From assembly GCF_001544375.1 (NCBI RefSeq), contig NZ_BCQJ01000002.1, forward strand, positions 248,001-312,000: a stretch of DNA of 64,000 nucleotides. The letters run 5' to 3'. Shown here in pieces: positions 45,302-55,568 of this stretch; the stretch's first letter is position 1, and each line of letters starts with the position of its first letter. The DNA comes from Enterococcus canis NBRC 100695 (lineage in GTDB: Bacteria > Bacillota > Bacilli > Lactobacillales > Enterococcaceae). A program made the translations under genes and the position numbers. Under the pieces are notes generated by a model. The model was not told the DNA's origin. It worked only from the letters and a program-made list of their open reading frames with translations, and searched no databases.

Positions 45302-46186
45302 TTATATTTTTAAGAAACGACGCATAGAAATCGTTGAACCTAGTGAACCGATTACCATTCCAATCACAGCAATCAGCAGATTGACTTGCCATAAGAAGTC
45401 ATCTGGCCGCAATAACGCATAATTGGAACGCAGTAATTCCGGATTGACCATGGTATAAACTTGTTGGTAACCAAAGGTAACAATTAAGATTGGTACAATA
45501 GCTCCCAGTAAACCAATCCAAGCACCCTCTAAGAAGAACGGCCAACGGATAAAGCCGTTTTTCGCGCCTACCAAACGCATGATCTGAATTTCCCGCTGAC
45601 GCGAAAGGATCGTGATCCGAATCGTATTGGAAATCAAGAACATCGCCACAAACAAGAGTAAAATTGCGGCCCCTAATCCCCAAGTTCGCACCGTTTCGGC
45701 TAACTTAAAGATACGGTCGGAGGAAACGCCCCCATAATCTGCCCGAAAGACATTCGGTAGTTCATCCGCTGCTTCGGCAACTTTTTTGGTATCTTCTGGT
45801 TGTGTGGCAGCCACTTCATACTTATCATAAAGCGGATTGCTGTCCCCTTCGAATAGGTTCCAGGCATCCCCCATGACATCTTGAATTTTTTTCAATTCTT
45901 GGTCTTTACTAGAAAACTTCACCGATTCAACATTGGGAATTTTTTCTAGCTGGGCTGCTAACGCTTTTGTTTCTGCATCTGATGTACCAATGTCTACAAA
46001 CACGGATACTGTTACATCTTTTTCAATATCATGGGCTAGTTTCGTCGCGTTCAAAATAACGCCTAGAAAAATCCCCACTAAGGTTAAGGTGATGGTAACC
46101 GCACTGATAGAGGCGATAGTCATCCAACCATTACGTTTTAAACTTTTGATACTTTCCAATAGGTGTCGGAAAAAGGTTCTAATCAT
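45302..46186 (-). CDS. ftsX: Cell division protein FtsX
   Basis: Membrane partner of FtsE that activates a peptidoglycan hydrolase at the septum (PcsB or CwlO type in relatives). The 294-residue protein has a first membrane helix (about 22-45), an extracellular loop (about 46-170) and three C-terminal helices in a MacB/FtsX-like domain (RQREIQIMRLVGAKNGFIRW). It overlaps ftsE by 8 nt. Confidence 0.95.
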   Translation of the reverse strand: MIRTFFRHLLESIKSLKRNGWMTIASISAVTITLTLVGIFLGVILNATKLAHDIEKDVTVSVFVDIGTSDAETKALAAQLEKIPNVESVKFSSKDQELKKIQDVMGDAWNLFEGDSNPLYDKYEVAATQPEDTKKVAEAADELPNVFRADYGGVSSDRIFKLAETVRTWGLGAAILLLFVAMFLISNTIRITILSRQREIQIMRLVGAKNGFIRWPFFLEGAWIGLLGAIVPILIVTFGYQQVYTMVNPELLRSNYALLRPDDFLWQVNLLIAVIGMVIGSLGSTISMRRFLKI

Positions 46187-46865
46187 CGTAGCCGTATTCT
46201 CCTTCCGCTTGGTCTCGAATAATACGCCCGTTCTCCACAGCGATGACCCGATGACGAATCGTATTTACGATGGTACTATTATGTGTTGCCATCACGACAG
46301 TTGTACCTTGAGCGTTGATGCGATCTAACAGTTTCATGATTTCCCATGAATTTTCTGGATCTAAGTTCCCCGTTGGTTCATCGGCGATCAACACTTTTGG
46401 CGTATTTACGATGGCCCGTGCAATGGAGACCCGTTGTTGTTCCCCACCAGACAGTTCACTTGGGAAGACCCGAACTTTATGCTTCAAACCCACTAAGTCC
46501 AATACTTCCATCACTCGTTTTTTGATTTCACGAGGTTTACGGCCGATAACTTGCATCGCATAGGCAACATTTTCATAAACCGTCTTCTTTGGTAATAATT
46601 TGTAATCTTGGAAAACGACGCCAATTTCACGACGCATAAGCGGAATATCGCGGTTTTTGATTTTTACTAAATCATAGCCTGCTACATTCAATGTGCCTTT
46701 CGTTGCTCGTTCTTCACGATACATCAATTTGATAAACGTCGACTTTCCTGCTCCTGATGGACCAACCACATAGACAAATTCGCCTTGGTCGATATTTACA
46801 GAAAGATTACGGATTGCCGTCGTACCATTGGAATATTTTTTCATTACATCTTTCATTTCAATCAT
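46179..46865 (-). CDS. ftsE: Cell division ATP-binding protein FtsE
   Basis: ABC ATPase of 228 residues driving FtsX. Walker A is GPSGAGKST, the signature [13 protein letters not shown], and Walker [19 protein letters not shown] precedes the ATG. The gene follows prfB by about 100 nt, with a likely own promoter in the gap. Confidence 0.95.
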   Translation of the reverse strand: MIEMKDVMKKYSNGTTAIRNLSVNIDQGEFVYVVGPSGAGKSTFIKLMYREERATKGTLNVAGYDLVKIKNRDIPLMRREIGVVFQDYKLLPKKTVYENVAYAMQVIGRKPREIKKRVMEVLDLVGLKHKVRVFPSELSGGEQQRVSIARAIVNTPKVLIADEPTGNLDPENSWEIMKLLDRINAQGTTVVMATHNSTIVNTIRHRVIAVENGRIIRDQAEGEYGYDD

Positions 46866-46901
46866 GGCATTCTCTCCATCTCTTTACTCGAACCTTGAGA
46901 C

Positions 46902-46910
46902 ATTATAACA
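46902..46910 (-). promoter_or_regulatory. Extended -10 promoter of ftsEX
   Basis: TGT then TATAAT on the minus strand, about 37 nt before ftsE. The -35 is weak. Confidence 0.55.
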
Positions 46911-46969
46911 TGAATATGTTGCAATACATTTTCAGTTAGTTACAATTCTGTTTCAATTTCGTGAAGTCC

Positions 46970-48071
46970 CTAGTTCAATTTCATCTTTAAATACGCATCA
47001 ATAAAGCCATCGAGATCGCCATCCATGACGGCTTGGACATTACCCGTCTCGTAACTAGTCCGATGATCCTTGACCATTGAATACGGATGGAAGACATAAG
47101 AACGAATCTGAGAGCCCCAGCCGATCTCCATTTGCTCGCCGCGCAAAGCTGCTGCCTCTTGTTCTTTTTTCTCAACCTCTAGTTGGTACAATTTAGCTTT
47201 CAACATGCCCATGGCTTGTTCCCGGCTCTTCAGCTGTGAACGTTGCGCCTGACTAGAGACAACTACACCCGTTGGCAAATGCGTGATACGAACCGCAGAT
47301 TCCGTTTTATTAATATGCTGACCACCGGCACCACTAGCACGGTAGGTATCGATTTTTAAATCATCAGGATTGATTTCAATATCAATCGAACCATCTAATT
47401 CTGGCATCACATCCACTGAACAAAACGAAGTATGACGGCGACTTGCTGAATCAAAAGGCGAAATACGTACTAAACGGTGAACGCCCTTTTCTGATTTCAA
47501 ATAGCCATAAGCATTATAGCCCTTGATTAAAAGAGTGACACTCTTAATTCCCGCTTCGTCGCCAGCTTGGTAATCTAGAGTTTCTACCTTAAAACCATGA
47601 GCCTCCGCCCAGCGCGTGTACATTCTTAAAAGCATACTGCCCCAATCCTGTGACTCGGTACCGCCCGCACCCGGGTGTAATTCTAAAATGGCGTTATTTT
47701 TATCATAAGGCTCATCTAATAATAAGGACAGTTCATACGTCGATAGCCGCTCTTGCAAGCTTTGCAAACGGTCTTCCAACTCGACTTGCGTCTCTTCATC
47801 AAACTCTTCTTGCTGCATTTCCAGCATGAGTTCTAGCTCTTCCAGCTCAGACTCCATCGTATGAAACTGCTCGTATTTCTCTTTATACTCGTTGGTTTGA
47901 TTGATAACCGCCTGCGCAGCCTCCGTATCATCCCAAAAGCTAGGTTCCGCCATGCGGTTTTCCCCTTCAGCGATGTCCTCTTCCAACTGATCTAAGTCAA
48001 AGAGACCCCCTAAAACTGTTGATTGTGTGGCGCATTTCATCTAAGCGATTGCGAACTTCTGCTAATTCCAT
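46970..48071 (-). CDS. prfB: Peptide chain release factor 2 (programmed +1 frameshift)
   Basis: RF2 terminates translation at UGA and UAA. The full product of 366 residues needs a +1 shift: the zero frame starts at the ATG at 48071 ([19 protein letters not shown]) and stops at an in-frame TGA at 47999-47997 after 24 codons. The shifted frame continues with [13 protein letters not shown] to 46970. The stop-recognition motif SPF (RISPFDS) and the catalytic GGQ ([12 protein letters not shown]) are intact. GAGGG lies 6 nt before the ATG. A hairpin lies between it and secA upstream. Confidence 0.96.
47996..48011 (-). other. prfB programmed frameshift site
   Basis: AGGGGG (internal Shine-Dalgarno), a 3-nt spacer, the slippery CTT, then TGA followed by C. 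This is the canonical autoregulatory RF2 +1 frameshift signal. Confidence 0.97.
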
Positions 48072-48129
48072 CGAATCCCTCTTTCATTGTTTATTTCTTC
48101 ACTATAACGAGAAAGCGTATAAGAATCAA

Positions 48130-48170
48130 GTAGGCTGAAACCTACGCACATGTCGTAACTTTCAGCCTAC
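48130..48170 (-). terminator. Hairpin between secA and prfB
   Basis: A perfect 11-bp stem (GTAGGCTGAAA and complement) with a 19-nt loop lies 5 nt after the secA stop. Only TTGATTCTTAT follows, so it is a weak terminator or processing site; prfB may be partly read from secA. Confidence 0.5.
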
Positions 48171-48175
48171 CGTTC

Positions 48176-50701
48176 TTATTGGTCTTTCCCGTGGCAATTC
48201 TTGAATTTCTTTCCGCTGCCGCATGGGCATGGATCATTTCGGCCAACTTTTTTTGATTGAGCCGGTTTTTTCCGCTGGTCTGCGCTAACTTTCCCTGCAT
48301 CAGGATCTTCCTGCTGTGGCTGGCCTTGCGCAACTTGTTCCCGTTGAACGTTTTGACGAATCTCAGCTTTCATAAAGAGACGAGTCACTTCAAATTCGAT
48401 AGCTCCAACCATGTCTTCAAACATGTTGTAACCTTCTGTTTGATATTCGACTAATGGGTTATTTTGACCATATGCCCGTAACCCGATTGATTGACGTAAT
48501 TGGTCCATCGCATCAATATGATCTGTCCATTTCATATCTACTACGCGCAAGATGACAACTTTTTGGAATTCCAGCATTTGTTCTGGTCCATTTAATTGTG
48601 CTGCTTTTTGGTCGTAGATTTCCTTGGCGCGACCCATCAAATAAGATTTCATTTCTTCAGGCGTTTTGCCTTCTAAATCCTTAACAGAAATCGTATCTTC
48701 GTGAACAAGGGCTGACGCCGCAAAGTCAACGATTCCTTCCAAGTTCCATTGAGCCTTATCTAATTGAGTATGGCTGTCTACTGCGCGTTCAATACTGCGT
48801 TTTACCATATTCAATAATTCTTCTGACAAGTCGCTGTCTTCTGTAATCACTTGTAAACGTTGTTTATAGATAACTTCCCGTTGTTCCCGCATTACATCAT
48901 CGTATTGCAAGATGTTCTTCCGTGTATCGTAGTTATTCCCTTCGACGCGTTTTTGGGCGCCTTCTACTTGTTTAGTTAACATCTTACTTTGGATTACCGC
49001 ATCGGCTTCATCAATGTTCATCCGTTCTAAGAACATTTTGATCCGCTCTGAGCCAAATCGTTTCATTAGATCGTCTTCTAATGATAGATAGAATTGGGAT
49101 ACCCCTGGATCTCCTTGACGACCTGAACGTCCCCGCAACTGATTATCAATACGACGAGATTCATGACGTTCTGTCCCGATAACAGCTAACCCGCCTAGTT
49201 CAACAACTCCTAGACCAAGCTTGATATCGGTACCCCGACCAGCCATATTGGTAGCGATAGTAACAGCGCCTTTTTGACCAGCATTCATAATGATTTCCGC
49301 TTCTTTAAAGTGGTTTTTCGCATTCAATACTTCGTGAGGAATGTTTTCAGCATTCAACATTTCTGAAAGCATTTCTGAAGTTTCAACGGCGACAGTCCCC
49401 ACCAAGATTGGTTGGCCCTTACGATAGCGGTCTTTGATATCTTGGACTACTGCTTTAAATTTGCTGGTTAATGTTGGATAAAGTAAATCTGCTTTATCGT
49501 CACGAATAATTGGTTTGTTCGTTGGAATCTGGATAACCTGCATATTGTAGATTTCACGGAATTCTTCTTCTTCCGTTTTGGCAGTCCCGGTCATCCCCGC
49601 CAATTTTTTATACATCCGGAAATAGTTCTGGAAGGTAATAGTAGCCATTGTTTTCGTTTCGTCTTCAATTTCAACGCCTTCTTTGGCTTCAATCGCTTGA
49701 TGCAAGCCGTCTGAGTAGCGGCGACCATCCATGATCCGTCCAGTAAATTGGTCAACGATTAAGACTTTGCCTTCTTGAACCACATAGTCAATGTCACGAA
49801 TCATAATGTAGTTAGCCCGTAATGCTTGATCCATATGGTGCGTCAAGGCTGTATTGGCTAAATCATACAAGTTGTCCAAGCCAAAGGTTTCTTCAGCTTT
49901 TTCAATACCGGCCTCTGTTAAGCCAATTGTTTTAGATTGGATATCAATTTTATAGTCATCTTCCTCTTTCAACCGTTTAACAAAGTTATCTGTTCGTGTG
50001 TATAGAGCAGTACTTTTTTCGGCTTGACCGGAAATAATCAACGGTGTCCGGGCTTCATCGATCAAAATGGAATCGACTTCATCGACGATTGCATAGTTCA
50101 ATGGTCGTTGTACCATTTGGTTACGGTAAACCACCATGTTATCACGCAAGTAATCAAAACCTAATTCGTTATTTGTGCTGTATGTGATGTCGCAGGCATA
50201 GGCTTCCCGTTTTTCTTCCGGACTTTTCGAATTTAAGTTTAGGCCAACGGTTAAGCCAAGGAAGTTATACAACTCACCCATCTCACTAGCATCCCGTGTA
50301 GACAAGTATTCATTGACTGTTACTACGTGAACGCCGTCGCCGGTTAAAGCATTCAAATAAACTGGCATTGTTGCAGTCAAGGTTTTCCCTTCACCAGTTT
50401 TCATTTCAGGGATGTTACCATCGTGCAGTACAACCCCACCCATTAACTGAACATGGTATGGGTATAAACCCAAGACCCGTTTCGCACCTTCACGTACCAC
50501 CGCGAAAGCTTCTGGTAATAATTGATCCAAAGTTTCGCCTTTTTGGTAGCGTCCTTTGAATTCTTCTGTTTTTCCACGTAATTGTTCATCATTTAAAGCC
50601 GCCATCTGATCAGCAAAGCTTTCAACTTGATTTGCGATTTTATCTAAGCGTTTTAATTCGCGATTGTCATTCTCAATCATCTTTTTAAGAAAATTAGCCA
50701 T
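48176..50701 (-). CDS. secA: Preprotein translocase ATPase SecA
   Basis: Motor ATPase for Sec export, 841 residues. Walker A lies in [11 protein letters not shown] near residue 102, the DEAD-like DEVDSILID near 207, and helicase motif [10 protein letters not shown] near 505. The C-terminus carries the SecB/lipid-binding zinc motif [21 protein letters not shown] precedes the ATG. It lies between hpf and prfB, a conserved Firmicutes order. Confidence 0.97.
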   Translation of the reverse strand: MANFLKKMIENDNRELKRLDKIANQVESFADQMAALNDEQLRGKTEEFKGRYQKGETLDQLLPEAFAVVREGAKRVLGLYPYHVQLMGGVVLHDGNIPEMKTGEGKTLTATMPVYLNALTGDGVHVVTVNEYLSTRDASEMGELYNFLGLTVGLNLNSKSPEEKREAYACDITYSTNNELGFDYLRDNMVVYRNQMVQRPLNYAIVDEVDSILIDEARTPLIISGQAEKSTALYTRTDNFVKRLKEEDDYKIDIQSKTIGLTEAGIEKAEETFGLDNLYDLANTALTHHMDQALRANYIMIRDIDYVVQEGKVLIVDQFTGRIMDGRRYSDGLHQAIEAKEGVEIEDETKTMATITFQNYFRMYKKLAGMTGTAKTEEEEFREIYNMQVIQIPTNKPIIRDDKADLLYPTLTSKFKAVVQDIKDRYRKGQPILVGTVAVETSEMLSEMLNAENIPHEVLNAKNHFKEAEIIMNAGQKGAVTIATNMAGRGTDIKLGLGVVELGGLAVIGTERHESRRIDNQLRGRSGRQGDPGVSQFYLSLEDDLMKRFGSERIKMFLERMNIDEADAVIQSKMLTKQVEGAQKRVEGNNYDTRKNILQYDDVMREQREVIYKQRLQVITEDSDLSEELLNMVKRSIERAVDSHTQLDKAQWNLEGIVDFAASALVHEDTISVKDLEGKTPEEMKSYLMGRAKEIYDQKAAQLNGPEQMLEFQKVVILRVVDMKWTDHIDAMDQLRQSIGLRAYGQNNPLVEYQTEGYNMFEDMVGAIEFEVTRLFMKAEIRQNVQREQVAQGQPQQEDPDAGKVSADQRKKPAQSKKVGRNDPCPCGSGKKFKNCHGKDQ

Positions 50702-50755
50702 CTACGTATTCCTTCCTGTCTTCATACTCCATTTTTTTCGTATTTCATCTTTCTT

Positions 50756-50764
50756 ATTCTATCA
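50756..50764 (-). promoter_or_regulatory. Extended -10 promoter of secA
   Basis: TGA then TAGAAT on the minus strand, about 55 nt before secA. The -35 is weak. Confidence 0.45.
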
Positions 50765-50837
50765 TTAGTTTATAAGAAAAGAAATAACTTCCCTATGTAA
50801 AAAGGCCTTCTTGAAATATTTTTATTGTTTTTTATTC

Positions 50838-50867
50838 AAAAAAAGAAGCGGCTTTACGCCGCTTCTT
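50838..50867 (-). terminator. Terminator of hpf
   Basis: A perfect 10-bp AAGAAGCGGC/GCCGCTTCTT stem with a T run, just after the hpf stop. Confidence 0.93.
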
Positions 50868-50879
50868 GCTGGTTCATTC

Positions 50880-51428
50880 TTAGTCTGTTTCAATCAAGCC
50901 ATATTTGCCATCTTTACGACGGTAAACAATGCTTGTCCCGTTCGTTTCTGCATCTTCAAAGATGAAGAAGCTATGGCCTAACATGTTCATTTGTAAAACG
51001 GCTTCTTCACTGTCCATTGGTTTCAAAGATAACCGTTTTGTGCGGACGATATCTAATTCAGAATCATTTTCTTCTGGTTCATCGTTTAAGATAACAGCAG
51101 CTTTCCCGGTATCAATCCCTGTTTCGCGAGATTTACGGTTAATTTTTGTTTTGAACTTCCGAATTTGACGTTCCAATTTATCCACGACCAAGTCGATACT
51201 TGCGTAAAGATCTGGTGAAGTTTCTTCAGCACGTAAAACTAAATATGGAAGAGGAATTGTTACCTCAACTTTCGCTGTCTTCTCAGTGTAAACCTTTAAG
51301 TTTACGTGAGCTGTTGCTTCGGGAACATCTGTAAAGTACCGTTCCAATTTCCCTACTTTTTTCTCAACATAATCGCGAATTGCCGCAGTAACTTCGATAT
51401 TTTCTCCACGTACGTTATATCTAAACAT
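50880..51428 (-). CDS. hpf: Long-form ribosome hibernation promoting factor
   Basis: Long HPF of 182 residues that dimerises 70S ribosomes into 100S particles in stationary phase. The N-terminal ribosome-binding domain (1-100, [20 protein letters not shown]) and the C-terminal dimerisation domain (about 125-180, [20 protein letters not shown]) are both present. The ATG at 51428 has AAAGGGG 8 nt upstream. It is monocistronic with a strong promoter. The leader contains a small GGCAAG/CTTGCC hairpin. Confidence 0.95.
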   Translation of the reverse strand: MFRYNVRGENIEVTAAIRDYVEKKVGKLERYFTDVPEATAHVNLKVYTEKTAKVEVTIPLPYLVLRAEETSPDLYASIDLVVDKLERQIRKFKTKINRKSRETGIDTGKAAVILNDEPEENDSELDIVRTKRLSLKPMDSEEAVLQMNMLGHSFFIFEDAETNGTSIVYRRKDGKYGLIETD

Positions 51429-51499
51429 AACAATTACCCCTTTCATCTAACAACTAAAGAGTCTGGCAAGGACCACTCTTGCCATCTCTTCTTAACTCT

Positions 51500-51527
51500 A
51501 TTATAACGAAGTCTCATCGTTTTGCAA
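51500..51527 (-). promoter_or_regulatory. Promoter of hpf
   Basis: TTGCAA, 16-nt spacer, TATAAT on the minus strand, about 70 nt before hpf. Confidence 0.75.
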
Positions 51528-51569
51528 AGTAAATCGCTACCAAATTCACGCTATTCTTACTTTTGTTAT

Positions 51570-52232
51570 TTATCGGGCTAAAGAAATGCTTTTTATTGAC
51601 TGGGGGTGATAACGCTGCAAAATCTCCATAGCATGAAATAACGTCCGCCCAGTCGTATAGATGTCATCTAATAAGAGGATGTCTTTCCCTGTTATCTTTT
51701 CTGGTGAAAGGCACAGTTCAAAGGGCTGTGGTGTTGCCAAACGCTCCTGCCGATTTTTATGTGACTGTGGTGTCATTTCCGCCTTAGACAAGCCTTTTAC
51801 ATAAGGAATCTTGGCTAGCTCTAACCACGCGGTTACTTGATTAAAACCTCGTTGCTGCAACCGATCCCGGCTTAACGGAATCGGAATCAGTAAATCTGCT
51901 TGCGGCAAAGCTTGCTTGATTTCAGAGGCAAAAATGGCTGCCAAGCGCTGATCCCCTAAAATTTTGAATTGATGAAAATACGCCTGCATCGCCTCATCGT
52001 AGCAGTACAAGGCGTGATGCTGCCATTGCCATTTAGGATAGCATTTCTGCCAATGGCGACAATCTCCACATACGTCTGCCCTACCAGGCCGACAGCACAA
52101 AGGACAATGTGGAGAACTGATTCTTGTAAATAACGCACGACACGCTGGGCAGATGGGTTGACGTAAGTGACTAGGTAAAAGAAGTTGACCTAGTGTCCAC
52201 TGCATCTTTTTTTGACACAATAAGCACATCAT
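51570..52232 (-). CDS. comFC: Competence protein ComFC (phosphoribosyltransferase-like)
   Basis: A 220-residue ComF-type protein. N-terminal zinc-finger cysteines (CLLCQKKM, then CPAC, CPLCCRPGRADVCGDC) precede a phosphoribosyltransferase-like domain with DILLLDDIYTTGRTL near residue 185. It is needed for DNA uptake in Bacillus and streptococci. It starts just after the comFA stop (TAAATG), with poor Shine-Dalgarno, so coupling to comFA is likely. No terminator is seen before the hpf promoter. Confidence 0.92.
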   Translation of the reverse strand: MMCLLCQKKMQWTLGQLLLPSHLRQPICPACRALFTRISSPHCPLCCRPGRADVCGDCRHWQKCYPKWQWQHHALYCYDEAMQAYFHQFKILGDQRLAAIFASEIKQALPQADLLIPIPLSRDRLQQRGFNQVTAWLELAKIPYVKGLSKAEMTPQSHKNRQERLATPQPFELCLSPEKITGKDILLLDDIYTTGRTLFHAMEILQRYHPQSIKSISLAR

Positions 52233-53501
52233 TTAGTCCAACCGATTTAAAAAGCGGATTTCCTGACGGGCATTTTTCATGGCTAGGCTAAGTCCATCGT
52301 GGAGAAACCCTACAAAACCATCTGGTTTCGCTAAACTGCGCCCCACTCGCCCCGCTATTTGTACCAAGGCCGACTTACTAAAGACGCGGTCATTGGCACC
52401 AATCACTAACACGTTAACACCGGGAAAGGTTACCCCACGCTCTAGAATTGTACTAGAAAGCAGCAAATGATTCGTGCCTTGTCGAAAGGCGGCGACTTTT
52501 TCTTGGCGTTGTGGGTCTGCTGCATGAACCGCTGTGATTTCTGGGAAAAAAGCTTGCAATGCGGTTTTTAGCTTCGCCATATAACGAATCTCTGGACAAA
52601 AAAGCAACAACGGTTCCCCCTGTCTGCGCCAAGTATTGATAAGTTTGATAATCTTTTTCAAGGCAGACGCTGACAACTGTCGCCAACCAACGCACCATAA
52701 AAATTCCGGCACTACTAAAGGCTGACCATGAAAGCGCCGCGGTAAAATCATAACGGACAATTCTTTTTTGGCTATTTGTCGTTTAAGTGCCGTCGTCGGC
52801 GTAGCCGTTAAATAAAGCAATGTCCCTTGTGGCTGACAGGCTCGCTGTGCCGCATACTGCAGCATCTTTTCAGATACATATGGAAAAGCATCCACCTCGT
52901 CAATAATCAATAGCTGAAAAGCTTCTTTAAACCGCAACAACTGATGGGTCGTACAGAGCGTCAATTGGCCATATTGGTAATCTTCACCGCCATAAAGTAG
53001 AATCACTTTGCCATTGAAGGCTTGTTCCAGCCTAGGCTGTAACTCCAAGCAGACATCGACTCGCGGAGAAGCGACAGCCACCCGCTCACCTCGATTCAAC
53101 GCAGCCAGAATCACCGGAAACATCATCTCAGTTTTCCCCGCTCCCGTCACCGCCCAGACCAGACCATTTTGCCGCTTGTCATGCCAGTCTAGTAATTGAT
53201 CTGCCACCTGCTGTTGTTTTACCGTCAGTTCTCCCTGCCAAGTCAATTGCCATTGATTTAATTTGAAGAGTGGCTGCGGTAACCAATACAACCAGCCCGC
53301 ACTGCTGACTCGCCCCATAATCAAGCAATGAGGGCAGTAGTAATGCCCCGTTGCCAGCAAAACTTGTTTTTTAAGCGTTTTTTCGCCACAGCGCTGACAA
53401 ACAACCCACTTGCCTCTGACACTTAGGGCTGGCTGACCGGCTATATTAGGTAAAGATTCCGACAAAAAGACTAATCTGCCGAAATAGTTCTGTTGTTCCA
53501 T
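52233..53501 (-). CDS. comFA: Competence helicase ComFA
   Basis: DEAD-box-like ATPase of 422 residues, acting in inward transport of transforming DNA. An N-terminal zinc finger (CQRCGEKT and CPHCLIMG, about residues 40-65) precedes helicase motifs: AVTGAGKTEM (Walker A), IIDEVDAFPY (DEVD), YLTATPT and QIAGRVGRS. All motifs look intact. The ATG at 53501 has GAGGTGA just upstream. It is divergent from a hydrolase gene. Confidence 0.93.
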   Translation of the reverse strand: MEQQNYFGRLVFLSESLPNIAGQPALSVRGKWVVCQRCGEKTLKKQVLLATGHYYCPHCLIMGRVSSAGWLYWLPQPLFKLNQWQLTWQGELTVKQQQVADQLLDWHDKRQNGLVWAVTGAGKTEMMFPVILAALNRGERVAVASPRVDVCLELQPRLEQAFNGKVILLYGGEDYQYGQLTLCTTHQLLRFKEAFQLLIIDEVDAFPYVSEKMLQYAAQRACQPQGTLLYLTATPTTALKRQIAKKELSVMILPRRFHGQPLVVPEFLWCVGWRQLSASALKKIIKLINTWRRQGEPLLLFCPEIRYMAKLKTALQAFFPEITAVHAADPQRQEKVAAFRQGTNHLLLSSTILERGVTFPGVNVLVIGANDRVFSKSALVQIAGRVGRSLAKPDGFVGFLHDGLSLAMKNARQEIRFLNRLD

Positions 53502-53544
53502 ACACTCACCTCTTCTACAAGTACGCAAAAAACAGAAAGCATTG

Positions 53545-53550
53545 TATAAT
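53545..53550 (+). promoter_or_regulatory. -10 of the hydrolase gene
   Basis: A consensus TATAAT preceded by TTG lies 21 nt upstream of the ATG on the plus strand; the -35 is unclear. Confidence 0.45.
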
Positions 53551-53570
53551 GAAACGGAGGAGGCGACAAA

Positions 53571-54491
53571 ATGCAGATCCAATTTCAATCCATTAGTGGC
53601 ACCCCTGTATTTGGTAAAATCTGGGCAGAGGTTGCTCAGCCAAAAGGCGTACTTCAAATCATCCACGGTATGTCAGAACATATTGACCGCTACCAAGAAT
53701 TTGCACTTTGGCTGAACCAGCACGGCTTTATCGTCGGCGGCCACGATCATCTAGGGCATGGTAAAACCGGGCGCCAAGCTGGACAGCTAGGCTATTTTTG
53801 TGAAGAAGGTCCCACAGCACTGATTCGCGACAGTCAGATGATGACGGAACAGCTTTCACAGCGCTATCCCCAGCTACCTATCATTCTGTTAGGACACAGT
53901 ATGGGTTCCTTTATTTTACGTAATGTTTTGCAACAACCCGTTAGCGCTAATGTCTGTGGTGCAATCTTGATGGGAACCGGCGGTCGACGTAAAGAATTGG
54001 CGCTTGCACAAAAACTAGTGCAGCTCCCCGCCAAGTTGGCGCCGACAACCGTCAATCAACTGCTGCAAGAGCTGATTTTTGGCTCCTTCCAGTACTATTT
54101 TCCTGAAAGCTCAAAAAATGCTTGGCTTAGTGCCAATCATGAGAATGTGCGGACCTATGAAGCCGATCCAAATAGTGGCTTTGTTTTTACCAATAATGGT
54201 TTCGCCACCTTATTTAGCTTGATTATGCAGGGGACTGAAAAGGGTTGGGGGCAAAAAGTACCCATGATTCCCTATTTGGTGATCAGTGGCGCCCAAGATC
54301 CAGTAGGCAATATGGGAAAAGGTCCAATTGAAACGGCAAAAGATTTACGAGATAGCAAGCATCACGTTCGGCTCCAGCTTTATCCAGAGTATCGCCATGA
54401 GATTCTGAATGAAAACCATCATGAATTGGTTTATCGCGATATTTTAGCCTGGATGAACCAAACTTTAGATCAAACGCAGAAAAACCTCTAA
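53571..54491 (+). CDS. Alpha/beta hydrolase, serine aminopeptidase S33 / lysophospholipase-like
   Basis: A 306-residue cytosolic alpha/beta hydrolase without signal peptide. The oxyanion block is IIHGMSEHIDRY, the nucleophile elbow GHSMGS near residue 110, and a likely catalytic histidine is in YRHEILNE. The pattern is that of monoacylglycerol lipase and lysophospholipase-type proteins common in Lactobacillales. The substrate is unknown. GGAGGAGG lies 7 nt before the ATG. Confidence 0.85.
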   Translation: MQIQFQSISGTPVFGKIWAEVAQPKGVLQIIHGMSEHIDRYQEFALWLNQHGFIVGGHDHLGHGKTGRQAGQLGYFCEEGPTALIRDSQMMTEQLSQRYPQLPIILLGHSMGSFILRNVLQQPVSANVCGAILMGTGGRRKELALAQKLVQLPAKLAPTTVNQLLQELIFGSFQYYFPESSKNAWLSANHENVRTYEADPNSGFVFTNNGFATLFSLIMQGTEKGWGQKVPMIPYLVISGAQDPVGNMGKGPIETAKDLRDSKHHVRLQLYPEYRHEILNENHHELVYRDILAWMNQTLDQTQKNL

Positions 54492-54519
54492 AGATTAGCT
54501 TACAGCTAGCCTTTAGAGG
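54485..54519. terminator. Bidirectional terminator between the hydrolase and DUF441 genes
   Basis: A CCTCTAAAG/CTTTAGAGG stem with an inner AGCT pairing. The minus direction has a TTTTT tract and the plus direction CTTTCT. It overlaps the end of the hydrolase gene. Confidence 0.75.
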
Positions 54520-54531
54520 CTTTCTCTATAT

Positions 54532-54999
54532 CTAACTAAATGAGCGGGTAACAAATTCCACCACTTGAATCAAACAATAGGCCATACCGGCAGCAATTAC
54601 CGGTCCAGCCGCGATTCCGTCCAGAAAGACCACGCCGATAATGGTGCCCACCACTAGAGCCACCGTCACTTGTGGACTTTCAGCAATCAGCCCCACACCC
54701 TTGGAAGACAGCACGGCTACCAAAATGCCGCAAAAGACCGCAATCCAACCAACAGGCGACTTGAAGGATTGTAATAGATCGCGAAATGTTATTTCACCTG
54801 TGGCAATTGGAATCAAAATTGTGATGGAAATAATCGTCACACCCCAATTGATACCTTTTCCGTGAATTGTTGTCAATAACTTATCCGTTCCCGGCAGCGC
54901 CTTGATGACCAAAACAACTAATGCCGCAATCAATAAACTTTGATTTTTCGCAATAAATGCAATCAATAAAATCAAACCTAAGAATAACCAACTTTCCAA
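54532..54999 (-). CDS. DUF441 family membrane protein (UPF0756)
   Basis: A 155-residue protein with four to five hydrophobic helices, starting [20 protein letters not shown], and with the family block GITFRDLL-like [17 protein letters not shown]. This is the DUF441/YeaL family, of unknown function. It appears to be a single-gene unit. Confidence 0.85.
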   Translation of the reverse strand: MESWLFLGLILLIAFIAKNQSLLIAALVVLVIKALPGTDKLLTTIHGKGINWGVTIISITILIPIATGEITFRDLLQSFKSPVGWIAVFCGILVAVLSSKGVGLIAESPQVTVALVVGTIIGVVFLDGIAAGPVIAAGMAYCLIQVVEFVTRSFS

Positions 55000-55090
55000 T
55001 CTGATCCCTCCCCAAATTATCCTAACACAGAGCGCGCACCTGGGCTATGGCTAACCGCGTTTCCCCTTAGATTTTGGGTAAGTACCAAAT

Positions 55091-55120
55091 AAAAAAAGCT
55101 GTCTTTTTACAGACAGCTTT
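55091..55120 (-). terminator. Terminator of the PTS IIB gene
   Basis: A perfect 10-bp AAAGCTGTCT/AGACAGCTTT stem with a T run on the minus strand. Confidence 0.92.
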
Positions 55121-55129
55121 CAAAAGTTT

Positions 55130-55453
55130 TTATTTATCGCCAATGATTGTTAAGGCTTGTTGTAATACTTTTTCACCATTCATCATACCATAGTCAGCCA
55201 TGTTGATGACATCCAATGGAATACCTTTAGATGCTAAGCGTTTTTCAAAATCGCCTTTCATGAAGCGAACTTGAGGGCCTAAAAGTAAAACGTCAACTGG
55301 TTTGTTTGCTAGGTTGTTGTCAGCATCTGAAGCAGAAACAGCAAAGATATCAGCGTCGATACCGTCTTGTTCAGCAGCTTTTTGCATTTTTGTAACTAAT
55401 AAACTAGTACTCATACCAGCGGAACATACTAACATAATTGTTTTTTTTGACAT
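55130..55453 (-). CDS. Orphan PTS IIB, lactose/cellobiose family
   Basis: Small cytosolic phosphotransfer domain of 107 residues. The phosphorylated cysteine is in MLVCSAGMSTSLLV near residue 9, typical of CelA-type IIB. The start is the ATG at 55453 with AAGGGAAG 8 nt upstream. It is transcribed alone from a near-consensus promoter and closed by a strong terminator. It could serve the IIC at 33.5 kb or other IIC proteins. Confidence 0.9.
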   Translation of the reverse strand: MSKKTIMLVCSAGMSTSLLVTKMQKAAEQDGIDADIFAVSASDADNNLANKPVDVLLLGPQVRFMKGDFEKRLASKGIPLDVINMADYGMMNGEKVLQQALTIIGDK

Positions 55454-55515
55454 AATGAATTCTTCCCTTCTCATCTTAAAAACTAGCGAGTCATTCTTCC
55501 TTCGCTACAAAATCT

Positions 55516-55543
55516 ATTATACTTATTTTTGTTATTTTGTCAA
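55516..55543 (-). promoter_or_regulatory. Near-consensus promoter of the PTS IIB gene
   Basis: TTGACA, 16-nt spacer, TATAAT on the minus strand: both hexamers are perfect consensus. Just upstream is TACGTTTTACGTA, a short palindrome at the end of the next gene. Confidence 0.85.
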
Positions 55544-55568
55544 CGATTACATTTTTAAAACCTACGTT

